NCBI GenBank assembly: GCA_027946365.1
Contig: JAPEUQ010000007.1
Span: forward strand, 1,612,001-1,676,000
Origin: Kalmusia sp. IMI 367209
Lineage: Eukaryota > Ascomycota > Dothideomycetes > Pleosporales > Didymosphaeriaceae
DNA: 64,000 nt
Reading direction: 5' to 3'
In this document: piece by piece, positions 34,541-46,796 of the stretch
How positions within the stretch are numbered: position 1 is the stretch's first letter
Layout of the letters: every line of letters begins with the position of its first letter
Made by a program: the position numbers and the translations under genes
Notes under the pieces: model-generated
Database searches by the model: none
Seen by the model: the letters and a program-made list of their open reading frames with translations, nothing else
What the model was told of the DNA's origin: nothing

Positions 34541-37102
34541 ATGGGTCGCGGAGGCTCTCGTGTAAGTCGAAAATTTTCCAAAACTAAGCAATGATTCTGA
34601 CTGTTACAGGGCGCCGGGCGCGGACGGTTTCGCGGAAAAGGCAAAGGTCGTGGCGGTGGCGGCGGCGGTGGTGGTAGGGATACCAGGACTGAGTCGTGGA
34701 ACGACATTACGCGCAAGAATGAGCTGTTTGAGAGCTACTACCGTATGGGCGGTTTCCTCGAAGAAGCAGAATTCGAAGAGATGTGGAAGTACTTGGCCTC
34801 TGATCTGCCCAACAGCTTTCGCTTCACGGGTACAAAATCCGACGCGCTCGCCGTGCGGGAAATCTTCAAGAAGCGCTATATACCCGCGATTCAGTCTATG
34901 GATTTCGAGGGCAAATCTGTAGAACCACCGAAGCCTGTCGAAGCTTTCCCAGGCGAGTTGGTATGGGACATGAAGACGCATAAGAAGATCATACGGCGAC
35001 ATGCACCCTTTGCTGATTTCCAGAAGTTCCTCGTAGCAGAGACAACTTCGGGAAACATCAGCAGGCAGGAGGTAGTAAGCATGATCCCACCCCACTTTCT
35101 GGACGTTAAGCCTGGAATGGTGGTGCTAGATATGTGCGCTGCACCGGGTAGCAAAACAGCACAGCTTGCGGAAATGATACACGACGACGAAGAGGAGCGA
35201 GTCGCAAAAGCTGCCCGCAACGAGAACCCTAACGTCGATGTTGAGGGAGACTATAGCGACGACGGACGATCAACGGGCCTGCTGATTGCCAACGACACTG
35301 ACTACAAGCGTGCGGGCATGTTGACACATCAAGTCAAGCGACTGAACTTCCCTAACTTAATCGTAACGAATCACGATGCCTCGATTTTTCCGTCCATCGA
35401 ACTGCCCACGGCGCAAGGAGAGAAGAAACAGTACCTCAAATTCGACCGTATTTTGGCAGACGTGCCCTGTTCAGGAGACGGCACCGCTCGCAAGAATCCT
35501 AATGTATGGACAAAGTGGACGCCTAAGGATGGTCTAGGCCTGCACAACCTGCAGCTGCGCATTCTTTTCCGTGGACTACAGATGCTTAAGAAGGGTGGTC
35601 GTTTAGTCTATTCAACTTGCAGCATGAATCCAGTCGAGAACGAGGCTGTCGTTGGTGCTGCGATAGAAGCGTGTGGCGGTGTCTCAAAAGTCCAGCTCGT
35701 GGACTGCTCTGATCACCTCCCAAACCTGAAGCGAAAACCCGGTTTGAATAAATGGAAAGTGTACGATACCTCAGCAGTACCTGGTGGAGAGAAGACTGCG
35801 CACTTGTTCAACAGCTGGGACGCGTTCGTCAAGGCCAAGGACAAGTACGAAAAGGAAGAACCCGACCGACAGTTCTCTAGCAAGATCTCTCCAGGATGTT
35901 TCCCTCCTACAGCCGCATCTGAGGAAGAGCGCATACCTCTAGAACGTTGCATAAGGGTATATCCTCACTTGCAAGACACTGGAGGTTTCTTCATTGCCAT
36001 CTTGGAGAAGCTTGATGATATCAAGATTGCGCAGATACGCAACTCAAACAATGAGGCAGATTTGCGGAAAGCAAAGCTCGAATCGGAGAATGCCACTCCA
36101 GCGCCTGCGACTGAGGAGCAACTTGACGCCACTGAGCAGACCAATGGCAGCACCTCTCCATTGAAGCGTAAGTTAGAAGAAGAAGGGGATGACGATGGTA
36201 CTGGTGCCCTAAAGCGGGCCAAGACTGCCAAAACACCTACTGAATCATCAGTGAACGATCCAGCAGTACCAGACACCAACGGCGCAACACCCAACCCTTC
36301 CTCAGAAGAAATTTCCAAACCTAAGGCCGCACCCCAACAATCAAACAAGGAATACTTCGAGTACCTGCGCGCCGACGACCCTTCAATAGCCTCAATATTA
36401 GACTTCTTCGGCATCTCCCCGCGATTCCCCCGCGACCGCTTCATGGTGAAGAACAAAGAGGGTCTCCTCCTCAACAAGATCTACTACACCTCCGCCCTCG
36501 CCAAAACCATCATCAACCAGAATAAAAATCGCGGCATGAAGTTCATCCACTGCGGCGTCGTCATGTTCGTCTCGCACAAGATTAAAGACGCGGAACGTAT
36601 CCCCGCCCCATGGCGCTTGCAAAATGAGGGCATCAGGATTCTGGAGCCATGGGCGGAAAAGAGGATTGTCAAGTGCACGAACAAAGCGACGCTGTATAAG
36701 CTATTGATCGAAATGTTTCCCAAGATGCCGAAAGATGGAGGTCACGATATTGGTGAAGTGGGCGATCAGTTAGTGGATATGGATATCGGTTGCTGCTTTG
36801 TGCGCATCGAGGCTACTGAGGGAGAAGACGGATTTCCTTTCCGCATGGTGCTGCCGTTATGGCGGCATCCTGGGAGTGCGAATTTGATGGTGGATAAGGA
36901 TGATCGGAAAGCGATGCTACTCCGACTATTCAATGAGAAGGATCCGCAGATCAAGAACCACGTGGCTGAGAAGGCCGCGGCCGCCGCGGCAGAAGAGGAG
37001 CGAAAAGTGAACGAGTTGGCAGCCCAGGAGCTGGGAGGGAATGACGTTGAAGAGGAAGGCGTGCCGCTGGCTAGTGCCATGGAGGTCGATGCTGAGGCCT
37101 AG
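34541..37102 (+). CDS. TRM4: tRNA (cytosine-5) methyltransferase, NSUN2/Trm4 type
   Basis: SAM-dependent enzyme that makes 5-methylcytosine at several positions in tRNAs (yeast Trm4/Ncl1). Exon 1 is 21 nt (34541-34561) and exon 2 is 34610-37102, giving 837 residues. Seen: an RGG-like basic N-terminus, the SAM site DMCAAPGSKTAQL, DVPCSGDGTARKN with Cys294, and YSTCSMNPVENEAVV with Cys344. These are the two cysteines expected for the RNA m5C mechanism (release and catalysis). A low-complexity Thr/Ala/Glu linker (about 470-560) separates the catalytic half from a C-terminal region (FFGISPRFPRDRFMVKNKEG, IHCGVVMFVSHKI) typical of Trm4 orthologues. The protein ends in an Ala/Glu-rich coil. Strong family match. 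Confidence 0.96.
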
Positions 37103-37656
37103 TGGGTACACGAGGTTAGCGGGATCTATGTGTAGTACCGTCCAATGCGCAATCATGGCAAGCGCGGTATGGTAGGCGTTCTGGGGATCTTTGAGTATGT
37201 AGCACAACGAATCGGATGAAAAGCACGTAAAGTTTCACATGTCCTGCATGCACGCAAAGCCGAACCATGTTCTTTCATCGACATCAATTATCGTATTTGC
37301 CTCAACCAAGTATGCGTTTTCCGCTCCTTTTACTCTCTTTCATTAGACTTACAACTTTTCCACCAGAACCATCTATCATGCGCCCCAAGCTCTGATTGGA
37401 GATATAAAAGCCAAACCAACGCCCGCCCACACCTCCCATGCAAGTAGAGTTGAGCCCCCCTATATCCATACTCCCAATAGGCGGCGAGCGAGGGGTATCC
37501 AAATATAGTACAGTCTAAAAATGTACAAGCTGTGAAGAAGATGAAAGCCAATCATACAATAGCCGTGAAATCTCCTATGAGGTAGAAGGAGAGCTGAGAA
37601 GAAGGGAGATCTCCGAAAAACTCCACGAAGAAAGGCGTATGTGGGAGTCAGATGAT
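37103..37656. other. Convergent 3' flanks of TRM4 and the DEAD-box helicase
   Basis: About 550 bases between convergent stops, with no gene recognised. A/T-rich stretches suit polyadenylation of both genes. Confidence 0.55.
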
Positions 37657-39728
37657 CTAGAAGATGTTTTCCGTCCTCCTGGGGCGATCGCTGAAACCGC
37701 CGCTGGGCCTGTCTCTGCTGTAGCCGCCGTCGCGACCGCCGCGCCCTCTTCCGCCACCGAATCCACCATCACGGTCTCCAGACCTGCCTCCGAAACCGCC
37801 ATCCCGACCGCTTGATCGACCACCGAAGCCGCCGTCGCGACCACTTGATCGTCCGCCGAAACCGCCATCGCGACCGCTCGGCCGGCCGCCGAAGCCACGG
37901 TCACGGCCACCTCCAAAACGGCTACCGGGGCCGCCGCGTCCACCACCTCTCCTCCCTCCAGCAAAGAGAGACGCGGGAGGTGGCGGCGGCTGTTCCATGC
38001 CCCATCCGAACTCTGCCAGTCTGTTTGCGCCGTCGAGGAGACCTTGCTTGTCGCCGTACCACTGGAAGCTACCGAACAGACCTCTGAAAGCATCGGCTAG
38101 TTGATCGGGGTATACCTTGCGGTGTGCTTCAACAGTCTCCTGGATCATGTTTGCGATATCCTCGGGCATTTCCGATGCAGCGGTCATGTCTACATTTGCG
38201 ACCTCGAGGGACTCGTCAAGCTGAAGGGGGAGAGACTTGAGGCGCCTGCGAACCTCGTGGCGCTCATATGGCGTTACTAAAAGATATCCCTCGCCTTCTT
38301 TGCCAGCGCGAGCAGTGCGGCCAAGACGGTGAATGTAGGACTCACGGTCTCGCGGCAAGCCAATCTGGATAACGTGTGTTACGTTCGGAAAATCCATGCC
38401 GCGGGCAGTGACATCGGAAGATAGGAGGATACCAGACTGGCAGAAACGGAAATCGTCGGCAGCACGTGTGCGCTGTGCCTGAGAGAGCTTGGAGTGAATC
38501 TCGTAAGCACGCATGCCGTGGAGGGGCTTGTCGCGCTTGAAGCCACCGGCGAGCTTATAAAAGACCGATGATGCAAGAGTGACTTCCGCGGTTGAATTGA
38601 AGTAAATGATGGCCTTGAACGGACGACTATCGCCGGACTTGCCCTTCCGGAATTCCCGCAAAACGAGTTCATATAGAGTAGGGGTGATATTTTCGAATCC
38701 TTGGAGATTGACCAACTTCTGTGGAACCCTTTCATGGGTGGGTTCTTCATTCTCATCGACGCACTTGGCGAAGTGAAAGCCCGGCCTCATTGTGCGTCTG
38801 ACTAGATCCACGACATCGCGGGGGATGGTAGCAGAGAACATGAGGTTCTGTCGTTCAACTTCCTCGGGGTCTGGCAAATGTTTCTTTATTTGGTCGATCT
38901 CCTCGGTGAAGCCTTGGTCCAAAAGACGGTCCGCCTCGTCCATGACAAGTGCATTTAGCTTGGGTGCCTTGACACCGGAATATGGGTCTGAGAAGATGTC
39001 GTTCAAGCGACCCGGTGTACCAATCATGAGGTGGCATCCTTCACGCTGTGTCTTCATCAGCATTTGCCTCTTCTGTGTTCCGCCTACGGCCGTCTGCACG
39101 ATCAAGCCCGTGCCTTGTGTGAGCTTCTTCGCCTCGACCGCGATCTGTTCCGCCAGCTCCCGAGTAGGAGAGATAATTATGGCCCTGATGTCATCCGGTT
39201 TCGCACGCTTATAGCCCCGGCTGCGCTCGCCGAGCTTGGGGTCGTGTTGAATGATTCTTTGAACGATGGGAACAAGGAACCCTAAGGTCTTGCCAGTACC
39301 CGTCTTGGCCTGGGCAATGCTGCGTTGTATTAGCGATGTCTTGCTAGCAATTGGGCGAAAACATACATATCAACCCCGCTCAAGGCCTCGTTGATGGTGC
39401 GCGTCTGGACGTCGGTCATAGTCTCCAACTTCATCTGCCGCGTGATAGTATCGACGATGTTCGGATGCACCAGCCCTCGCGTCGCAAGGTCTGCAAAACG
39501 TGTAACAGGTTCCGCTTGTGTGGTTTCCTGCTCCGCTTGCGCCGCAACCTGCTGCCATCTTGCACTCTGGTGGAATGCCGCCGTGCTGATTGCCGGTACT
39601 CGTGGCGCCGCTATCCGTATCGCTCCTGCCGAATGTGGGAAGGAAGCTCGCAACACCCTAGAGGAAAGCGCCGCGGTGGACAGGTTCCTCGAGAGCGACG
39701 CGGGACATCTTCGCAGTGCGCTGAACAT
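37657..39728 (-). CDS. MSS116: Mitochondrial DEAD-box RNA helicase (Mss116-like)
   Basis: ATP-dependent RNA chaperone; the mitochondrial members help group I/II intron splicing and translation. Exons 39728-39367 and 39319-37657 (47-nt intron) give 674 residues. Seen: an N-terminus rich in Arg, Ser and Ala without early acids (a likely presequence), Q-motif region [12 protein letters not shown], motif [11 protein letters not shown] recreated by the splice, Ia SPTRELAEQ, Ib TPGRL, motif II DEAD, III SAT, the C-terminal HIHSKLSQ-like block, [12 protein letters not shown], and [15 protein letters not shown]. The tail of about 100 residues is an RGG-type region with [11 protein letters not shown] repeats, consistent with nonspecific RNA tethering. 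The orthology is likely but not proved, since other mitochondrial DEAD proteins share this plan. Confidence 0.93.
37735..37910 (-). repeat. Tandem 33-36 bp repeats encoding [11 protein letters not shown]
   Basis: Four to five near-identical in-frame copies in the C-terminal RGG-type tail of the helicase gene. Such Gly/Arg/Phe repeats bind RNA and can expand or contract by slippage without breaking the frame. Confidence 0.85.
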
Positions 39729-40505
39729 GGTGGAAAGGGAAGGTTCCCTCTGTCAATTACAATAGGTATCAAGGAAAATGGTAGGATTAAATCAATAAAC
39801 GGCGAAAGGGTTGCAGAAGAAAAGGGCCGCACTCTGGCTGGCGATTGGCGATGAAGAAATCGTGAATGGTCTAAAGGAGGTGTCGCCTCACGACTTTTTG
39901 ATGGAACGAACTTTTTGGAGGGCCGTGCCTGCCGCGTTTGACACGCTAGCTTGGCGTCACGTGCACACGAGCATCATGAATTCCTTCTTCACCCACTCTT
40001 GTATGGAAAATCGCCGAGTGTATCTCTAGTGTTGACGTTACTCGTTCCTTTTTCCGTGCTAAACAATCCGCTGACTGGACGCATATATCCTATCTTAACT
40101 CAACACGAGTACACATGCATACGTCAGTACTAAATTTGCGGTCCAGTCTGAAGTGCGACACGCACTTATCGACTGATAGAAGTATTAGCCTCCGTCAACA
40201 GTTTCCATGAAATTTTTAAAATAATTGAGAGGCGGTGGTAGTTCCCATACGAAGAGGCTGTAAGGCTGAGCTTCTCTGAGCGGGCATGCTCTTCAGCCTC
40301 GTGTCAAGGCAATAAGAGCTGAAGACGACGCCTCCCGCGCTGCTTTCCGCTTCATTTTGCCGCCCACTTTCGTGTCACCCCAGTCTTTAACAGCGGCTCA
40401 TTTTATTCAGCTTCGGGTAGTTTCCATACTCGCTACTATTTCTTCAAGTAATCGGTCTCTTCCGAGCCTTGCCTGGTAGATTGATCGTATCGATACGTAT
40501 GCGCT
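39729..40505. other. Intergenic between helicase and CorA-like genes
   Basis: About 780 bases with short frames only and no supported gene. The part before 40505 is the putative promoter of the CorA-like gene. Confidence 0.5.
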
Positions 40506-42022
40506 ATGACCCTTTACAGCGATTCTTTCTTGTATTGTGTGGATTTCTCTTTCGACCAAGATACTGAACCGCATGTTGTTGCACGGTATACACGTACTCC
40601 CCCAGGAGCCCTCTGACTGGTCCTTAAAAAACATCCTGGATGATATACCAGCTCAACCGCCCGATACAATCAGGGTACTTCTCGAATATCACTTATATGA
40701 CGAACCCATCTTCCGTGATTTCGTGAAGCAATTTTTGCCGACATCTCTCGAACCTCGTCTCCGGGACAAGTTCACATCGACCTCTTTCGCGGAATTACTA
40801 GCGCAATGCTATGGGGACTATCGAACTGCTGCGGATTGGGGCTTCAGTATGACTAACTTCGTACATCTTCGGTCACCTCAATTCGATGGACAATCTCATC
40901 CTGATGTAGCAATTAAATGGCGACCAAGGGCACGTCTGCTAAAGGATGCAAATGGGAGTACCATCTGTACGCGTTTTCACGATTCTATAGATTGCGACTG
41001 ACAAGATGTAGTGTTAATTTCCTGTACAATGTCCGCAAAGACGATATGGGGAGGATACTGGTTCACGGAATCGAAACATTATCAAAACTTTCTACTAGAA
41101 TTCACACAAACAATGGAGAGCTTGGGATCAACAGTATAGAGCTGTCATCAAAGGCGCCAGCCTGCGACCGGAAGACCGATGTATGTTGATCATTGTACGA
41201 CTCTTCCACAGCAAAGTGTTAATGCAATGCCGAACACTGGATAGCTTCCGGGACATGTACGACTTCTTCCTGGCAACCATTGCTCTCCAAACGCAAGCTA
41301 CCACTGGGACCGCTGTTGTTACCACCCAATTTCTGGAGCAGGTATCGATTGTTTCAAACCACGCGGATCGCCTTCATTGCGAGCTCAAACCTATCGTGCT
41401 AGCCATTGAATCGCTACTTGATTTGCTATCACCAACATTTCAAGGTCTCACAGAGTTTAGGAGACTAGATATGGGGCTTCGAGCCATCTGCAAGAGCCTG
41501 AGCACCAGGACAGAAGACTTGGTGCCGCGAATGGAAACTAGGCTGAAATTTCTCGAAATCAGTCGCAATATTCGAGAGTCCACAAGTCTATGGCTTCTGA
41601 GCCTACTCGCCGCTATATTTTTGCCTCTATCGTTAGCATCCTCATTGCTGAGCATGCAGACACGGATTGTAGAACTTCACTTCCTGCTTTACGACTTTTG
41701 CGGCGTCATTGTGTTCTTCGGGTCGATAGCCATAGTCATAATCTTGACCATGAAGCAATTTGCGAAAAGCAAAGGCAATGCACACGGTATTATCAGAGTT
41801 AACGATGGAGCCACTATGGTTGTTATCATGCTCGGATGGGCTGCAATGTTCGCGTCCTTCCTCGTTGGTATGATCGTCGACGTGGGCTTGGGTCTGGAAA
41901 TCCTATATTTGGATGCTATCAGTACTGCTGGTCTGTTCGCTTTATTCACTCTCCTGCGGTACATATGGGGGAAGTACAATCGTTTCAGGAGATTCGTACG
42001 CAGATGGGCGGAATGGTTTTAG
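40506..42022 (+). pseudogene. Disrupted CorA-like (fungal Mg2+ transporter-fold) membrane protein gene
   Basis: Coding sequence spans the whole interval but switches frame twice. From the ATG at 40506 it reads YCVDFSFDQDTEPHVVARYTR, then a five-C run at 40599-40603 shifts it into the next frame (PSDWSLKNILDDIPAQPPDT). A 45-nt intron at 40967-41011 (GTACGC...CTGAC...TAG) removes a TGA. The frame reaches ESKHYQNFLLEFTQTMESLG, meets TAG at 41137, and resumes one base off at RPEDRCMLIIVRLFHSK. The rest is intact: coiled helix TRTEDLVPRMETRLKFLEI and C-terminal hydrophobic helices. The CorA-like call comes from the long helix followed by paired membrane helices and is tentative. A shorter start at about 40573 would avoid the first shift but not the second. 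It could be a pseudogene or two sequencing errors. Confidence 0.65.
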
Positions 42023-42652
42023 AAACATAAAAACGACAACGCACTTAGCAAGCTATATGTGTGTAATGGTACTAATATCAGTAGGGAGATAGTGAAGGCT
42101 TGAACGATGCTTAGCCTATTTCGTTCAATGAGCCATGCGCTTACCATAGTAGATACCGCCGATAAGGACTGACATGGGCTGAATGCAGGATTGCATTCCA
42201 GCGTCCCACGCATCTCGCTTGTCGCGGCCCTATCGATACGCAACGTTGCACAAGAACATCAGATCCTCGAGAGTCGTGACAGGCTGATCGAGAGATAGCC
42301 CGTTCGGGTGCAAAAGCTAACAAGTGACTTGTTTGGTGCTTTCAATCTGCGAACCGCTGTTGCATGTGATTCAGGCGCTGGACCCACGTGGACCCCAACG
42401 GTCGGTATTTTCTAGGATCTCTCAAACCTAGAACCGAGTGCACGTCTCAACAAACCACTTTCACATGCTCCCAACCATCCAGAAATAAACCCGCTTAATA
42501 CCGCCCGTCATGCCATTCAGAAGAAAATTACGCGCTTGCTCCTACGGCCGACCCTCGTATCTGCTCTCGTTACCACCGATTTCTACCTGTGTCCGCATGC
42601 GGCGCGAGTCCAACTTTGAAACAGAGTTGCTGAACATTTGAAAGCCGCCGAC
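42023..42652. other. Intergenic upstream of the 42.6-kb gene
   Basis: About 630 bases, no gene recognised. The stretch before 42652 is the likely promoter and 5' UTR. Confidence 0.5.
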
Positions 42653-43750
42653 ATGGACACAGAACAGGCTCCCGTCTTAGAATTCTTTGACGCTGCGACG
42701 ACTATTGAATTAGAGGAGAAAAGGCCCTCGATGCTGTATAACGTTCTGCCTTTCGTGGTGCAGAACCGCCTTCCTACACTTCCGTCGATCCGCCGGGCCA
42801 TCAGCGATATGCGAAGGCCCTCAACGCCTCTGATCGCCTTGCAAAATTCTTCAGACGTCTACCTGCCAGGAACTCCGCCACCAGACTACACCTCACGGCC
42901 TACCAGCATAGTCTCATTGCAGAGCTCGAACCGCAACTCATTTGCTAGTACAGACGATGAAGATCCGTTTCAGGAAGCTCTTTCAGAACGGCCAGGGTCA
43001 TCGACGCTGAGCACGCCTCCACCTTTCCTAGTATCGGAAACGCGGACAGGTATAAAGTGGAAGTATGCAAATCAAGGTAAGGCTCAATGTCGAATCGACC
43101 CAGATTACGACTGACCCTCCACAGGTGTGAGCCTCTCAACCCAAGCATACGCCGAATCGCAATCTCTCCGCGCCGACGAAACCTCCACAGTCCTGACGCG
43201 CCAAATGTACATCCACGGCATGACATACCTCCTCCGCGGCCTTCCCACCGAACTCTCGCCCGAAGAGACACTCAGCCTCCAAGCTGCGCTTCCTCCGAGC
43301 CTTGTCATAAACGCGCCTTGCAACCACGCCCTCGATGCATTCACCTCCGACGCCTCATCCCACGGACCGCCGTCCAATCCGTCCATCCTGCACCGCATCA
43401 CCGCAACCATCGTCTTCGAGACGTTCGTCCTCCTCCAGTTCCTACTACCGTACATCAAGCTATTCTTGGGCCACGCATATCGTTTTGAAAGGAAGCACAA
43501 TCTCGCACAACGGCTAGTCAACAATGGACTGATGACCGCGGATGCGATGCGGAGGACGGGATTACAATTGACGCATACGATATGCCAGATGAACGACGGA
43601 AAAGTGGGGCAAGCACTGAACGACCTAACGCTGTGGTGGATACGTGGGCTCACGGGCGGATTACAGCAAGGCATCCAGGATGGGGTCAGCATGATGGGCG
43701 TCGACCGACCAAGAAGCTCTGGAAAAGCTCAGGTGCGGAAAGCCGCCTGA
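42653..43750 (+). CDS. Conserved-looking fungal protein of unknown function, one hydrophobic segment
   Basis: Two exons (42653-43076, 43125-43750; 48-nt intron) give 349 residues. I do not recognise the family. The first 140 residues are polar and Ser/Pro-rich, probably disordered and phosphorylated (for example a run of Ser, Asp and Glu near SFASTDDEDPFQEA). The second half looks folded: the segment YIHGMTYLLRGLP, a hydrophobic stretch TIVFETFVLLQFLLPYIKLFLG that may be a membrane helix or a hairpin, an amphipathic basic region after it, and a C-terminal helix with DLTLWWIRGLTGGLQQGIQDG. Nothing links it to its neighbours. The start at 42653 is the first ATG in frame. Confidence 0.72.
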
Positions 43751-44347
43751 TGTTGGTTCTTAGACGCCGCTTAATGTAGAAGACGGAGGCTTTCACGTGA
43801 TGGCTAGCTATATAACGACTTATGATGAGATAGAATAGACTCATGTTTGGTTTTGCATACGATGGAATGTTATGACATGAACACATATACGTTGATTGGG
43901 CACATACGTAGCGTTGTTGAGCTCCAGATTCTTAATGAAGTCACTGTACACCAATCTTGGGCCATGCTCGTGAAGACATGCATATGAGCAGTGTTTGGAA
44001 TTCTGGTTCAACACACCCCCTTGAATATTATATACAGGCGTGGTACAAGCGGCGACTCCATGTATCCCAATATGTAGCACCACACGTGTTACCCATACTA
44101 GTATGACACACCGGGGAGCAAATCGTACCAGAGTGGCAGAACTGGGTAATCCCTGGCATGCAAAATTGTCACGATCCTTACCACTATATTGCTAAGCCTA
44201 GTTCAATAGACCACACACTGCCAAGCAGCACTCATTAGCGTAGCAAGAAAATGTACGTTCAGGTCAAGTCTGTACAAGATGCGTCATGTTTTATGTACAC
44301 TGTGATAATCTAGCCTACCGACATCCCCAGCATGCTATAATCCACCC
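43751..44347. other. Convergent intergenic region before NAD+ synthetase
   Basis: About 600 AT-rich bases between two converging genes. No gene recognised. Confidence 0.55.
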
Positions 44348-46796
44348 CTACTTCTTCTCCGCCGCCGCGGCCCTCTTCTCCAACTCCTCCACCCGTCTAT
44401 CAATCAGCTTGAACGAGAAGCTCTCATAGAACGGCGGGTACAAGAACGGCCGCAAGTCAAAGCGATTGTCATCCGGACTGTACGCCTCGGCATGATAACT
44501 CGGCGTCATAGTCGTCATCTTATGCCTATTGATAGCATAGAAGTGGTGGAACCGTTTGACCTTATCCGCGACCTCGCGCGGGGTGTACTGCTCCCGCCAG
44601 TCGTGCACGAGACGGCAGAACATGCTGTAGGGCCCGGCCTTCTTCTCCTTGCGCAGACGGCCAAAGTCGGACAGCTCCGCGTACGTCATGCCCATGTCTG
44701 CCTCGTCCGACTGCACGTAGTCGGCGGTGATGGGCTCGAGCTCGGCCGTGGGCGTCGCCTCGATGAACTCGTCCAGGATGGGCAGCGAGAAGGACGTCGT
44801 CGCCCAGCGGATGAAGCGCTTGAGGTCTGTCTTGGAGATGGACCCGATGGGGTTGATGTCGGCGCTTGAGCAGTCGTATTTGGTCAGGTAGCCGCGCAGG
44901 CACTCGTCTACGTTGCCGGACCCGAGGACGAGCAGCCCGCCGCCGCCGGTTCGGTTGCGCACCGTGGGGAGGAGTTGGGCTAGCATGTATGCGGTGACCA
45001 TGCGCTGTCGGGCTTGGATGTTTTGTAGTGCGAGGTTCTCCGTCTGCGAGCCGCCGTGGACTTTGAAATTTGGAGAGAAGCCTGTGGCATCGGAGAAGAT
45101 CTTGCGCTGGGCGTCGAAGGCGCCGTCGATGTTGAGGTCGGTGTGGTATGCGCCAATGGCTTTGGCGAGGCGCTCTGCGCGCGAGCGCGTCTCGGGCGAG
45201 GACTGACTGGCCATGCCCATGTAGGCGGTGTGGAGGATGGAGTTGCAGAGGTCTTGGGCAGAGCTGGGGAGCCAGTTGGAGTCGTTGTGGTAGGGGCCAC
45301 AGATGCGCTTGACGTCTGTGATGACTTGCTGGTTCCCGTCTTTGATGGCGTCTACGACTAGTCGGCACATGGAAAATACAAGGGTGGCTGTGGAGCAGCT
45401 GTCTATGCCGCCAGATAGAGGGATGAAGAAACCAGCGGCTTTTGAGCGGCGGAGGTAGTCCCATAGCCAGCAGGCGGGACCAAGAGCAATCTCTTCCTCG
45501 GGAGCGTGGACACGGAGCGGGCGAGATGTGCTCGGATATACGTGTAAATCGAGATCGGTCTCTGCCTGGCCAAGAGAAAAGTCGACGTCTATACGTTTGT
45601 ATTCGGGGGCAGTCTGGCTCTGTACGCCTCTCGACGGACTCGTCCGGAACGAATTGACCTCCTCGATGTCTACTATGGCAGTGATGACCTCGACGTCTGT
45701 CAGACTGAACTGACTTCCTTGGTTGACGATCTGACCGTTCACGATGACCATGGCACAACCATCGTAGTAGAGGCGATCTCCGTCGCAGCCCTTCTGGTTA
45801 CTGTAGCAGTAGACGCCGCCGTTCTTGCGCGTAGCTTCAAGGATCAAAGCCATACGGGTCTCTAGCTTGCGAAGCTCGTGGTGTGACCCAGAAGAATTCG
45901 TGATGATGTCAACGCCGTTCAAGCCCATATTGATATGCGGACTTTCCGGCACAAACAGCTCCTCACAAGTCTCCACCCCAATGCAAGCATCGTTCGTACT
46001 CAGCACCGCATCCCCAAACGGCACCTTCCTCGCGCCCTGAATCTCCGCCAACGCATCAGGCAGCACAAACTCTTCGACCTTCATCGCCTTCTTCCAGGGA
46101 ATGAAGTACCGCATCTCGCGGTAGTTGCCGTCGTTGGCGAGGTGCACCTTGGGGCGGATCATGAGGATTTTGGAATTGTGCAGGACGACGCGGCAGTTGT
46201 ACCTGTTGCCACGGTGGAGCACGGGCATACCTAGGTCGATGATGATGTCGTGCAAGGACTTGTCTTCCAGGATTAGTTTGAGCATTGCCATGGAATTCTC
46301 GTAGACTTCCATTTCAAGGAAGTGGTCGAGGCAGCCCTGTCGAGGTGTATTTTTGTCAGTCTCGAGAGAATGCGTGTGACATTAGGCTGCCAGTGACGTA
46401 TAATGCAGGTTGTTATGCCGGAATGCACGATACATCGACAGAAGTCCTTGTAGTGTGACTTACATAGCCGCTGATTTCCAGTTCAGGACCCACGCGCAAT
46501 TTTGCTCCCTAGGCGGAGGGTCAGTGTACGTTACATTGGATGATGTGGTTGAATACCTTGCTCTTGGCGATATGGATAGATTCGACTATGCGATCCTTGT
46601 TCCCGACGAAGTCGAGAGCCCACTGGTCTGAGCAAGATCAGTAAACTAGACCAGCTTTGTGATGTATGGGCTGGGGTAGGTCGGCCAACAATGCATTTTC
46701 AAATATCTACCACAGTACGGTGTGGCTTAGGCATTTTTTGATAGTGGCAAGTAACGTACTGAGAGCGCATGTTGCAACATGCATGAGCCTCCCCAT
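44348..46796 (-). CDS. QNS1: Glutamine-dependent NAD+ synthetase
   Basis: Converts nicotinic acid adenine dinucleotide to NAD+ using ATP and ammonia from glutamine, the last step of NAD+ biosynthesis. Exons 46796-46760 (37 nt), 46627-46557, 46508-46464 (45 nt) and 46336-44348 give 713 residues, matching the family length. Seen: the N-terminal nitrilase-type glutaminase with Glu45 (GPELEISGYG), Lys114 (RPKVHLANDG) and Cys175 (VETCEELF), and the C-terminal synthetase with the ATP pyrophosphatase loop PLSGGIDSCS. The splice junctions rebuild LNQWALDFVGN and ISGYG-CLDHF, so the small exons are secure. The introns are 132, 48 and 127 nt. The C-terminal coil EELEKRAAAAEKK is short and charged. Confidence 0.97.

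Noticed and set aside
44562..45758. 398-codon minus-strand frame inside the NAD+ synthetase gene
   Set aside because: It overlaps QNS1 in another frame and is Arg/His/Pro-rich without a domain, as expected for an off-frame reading of GC-rich coding DNA. The real frame is secured by the Glu/Lys/Cys triad and the ATP loop.
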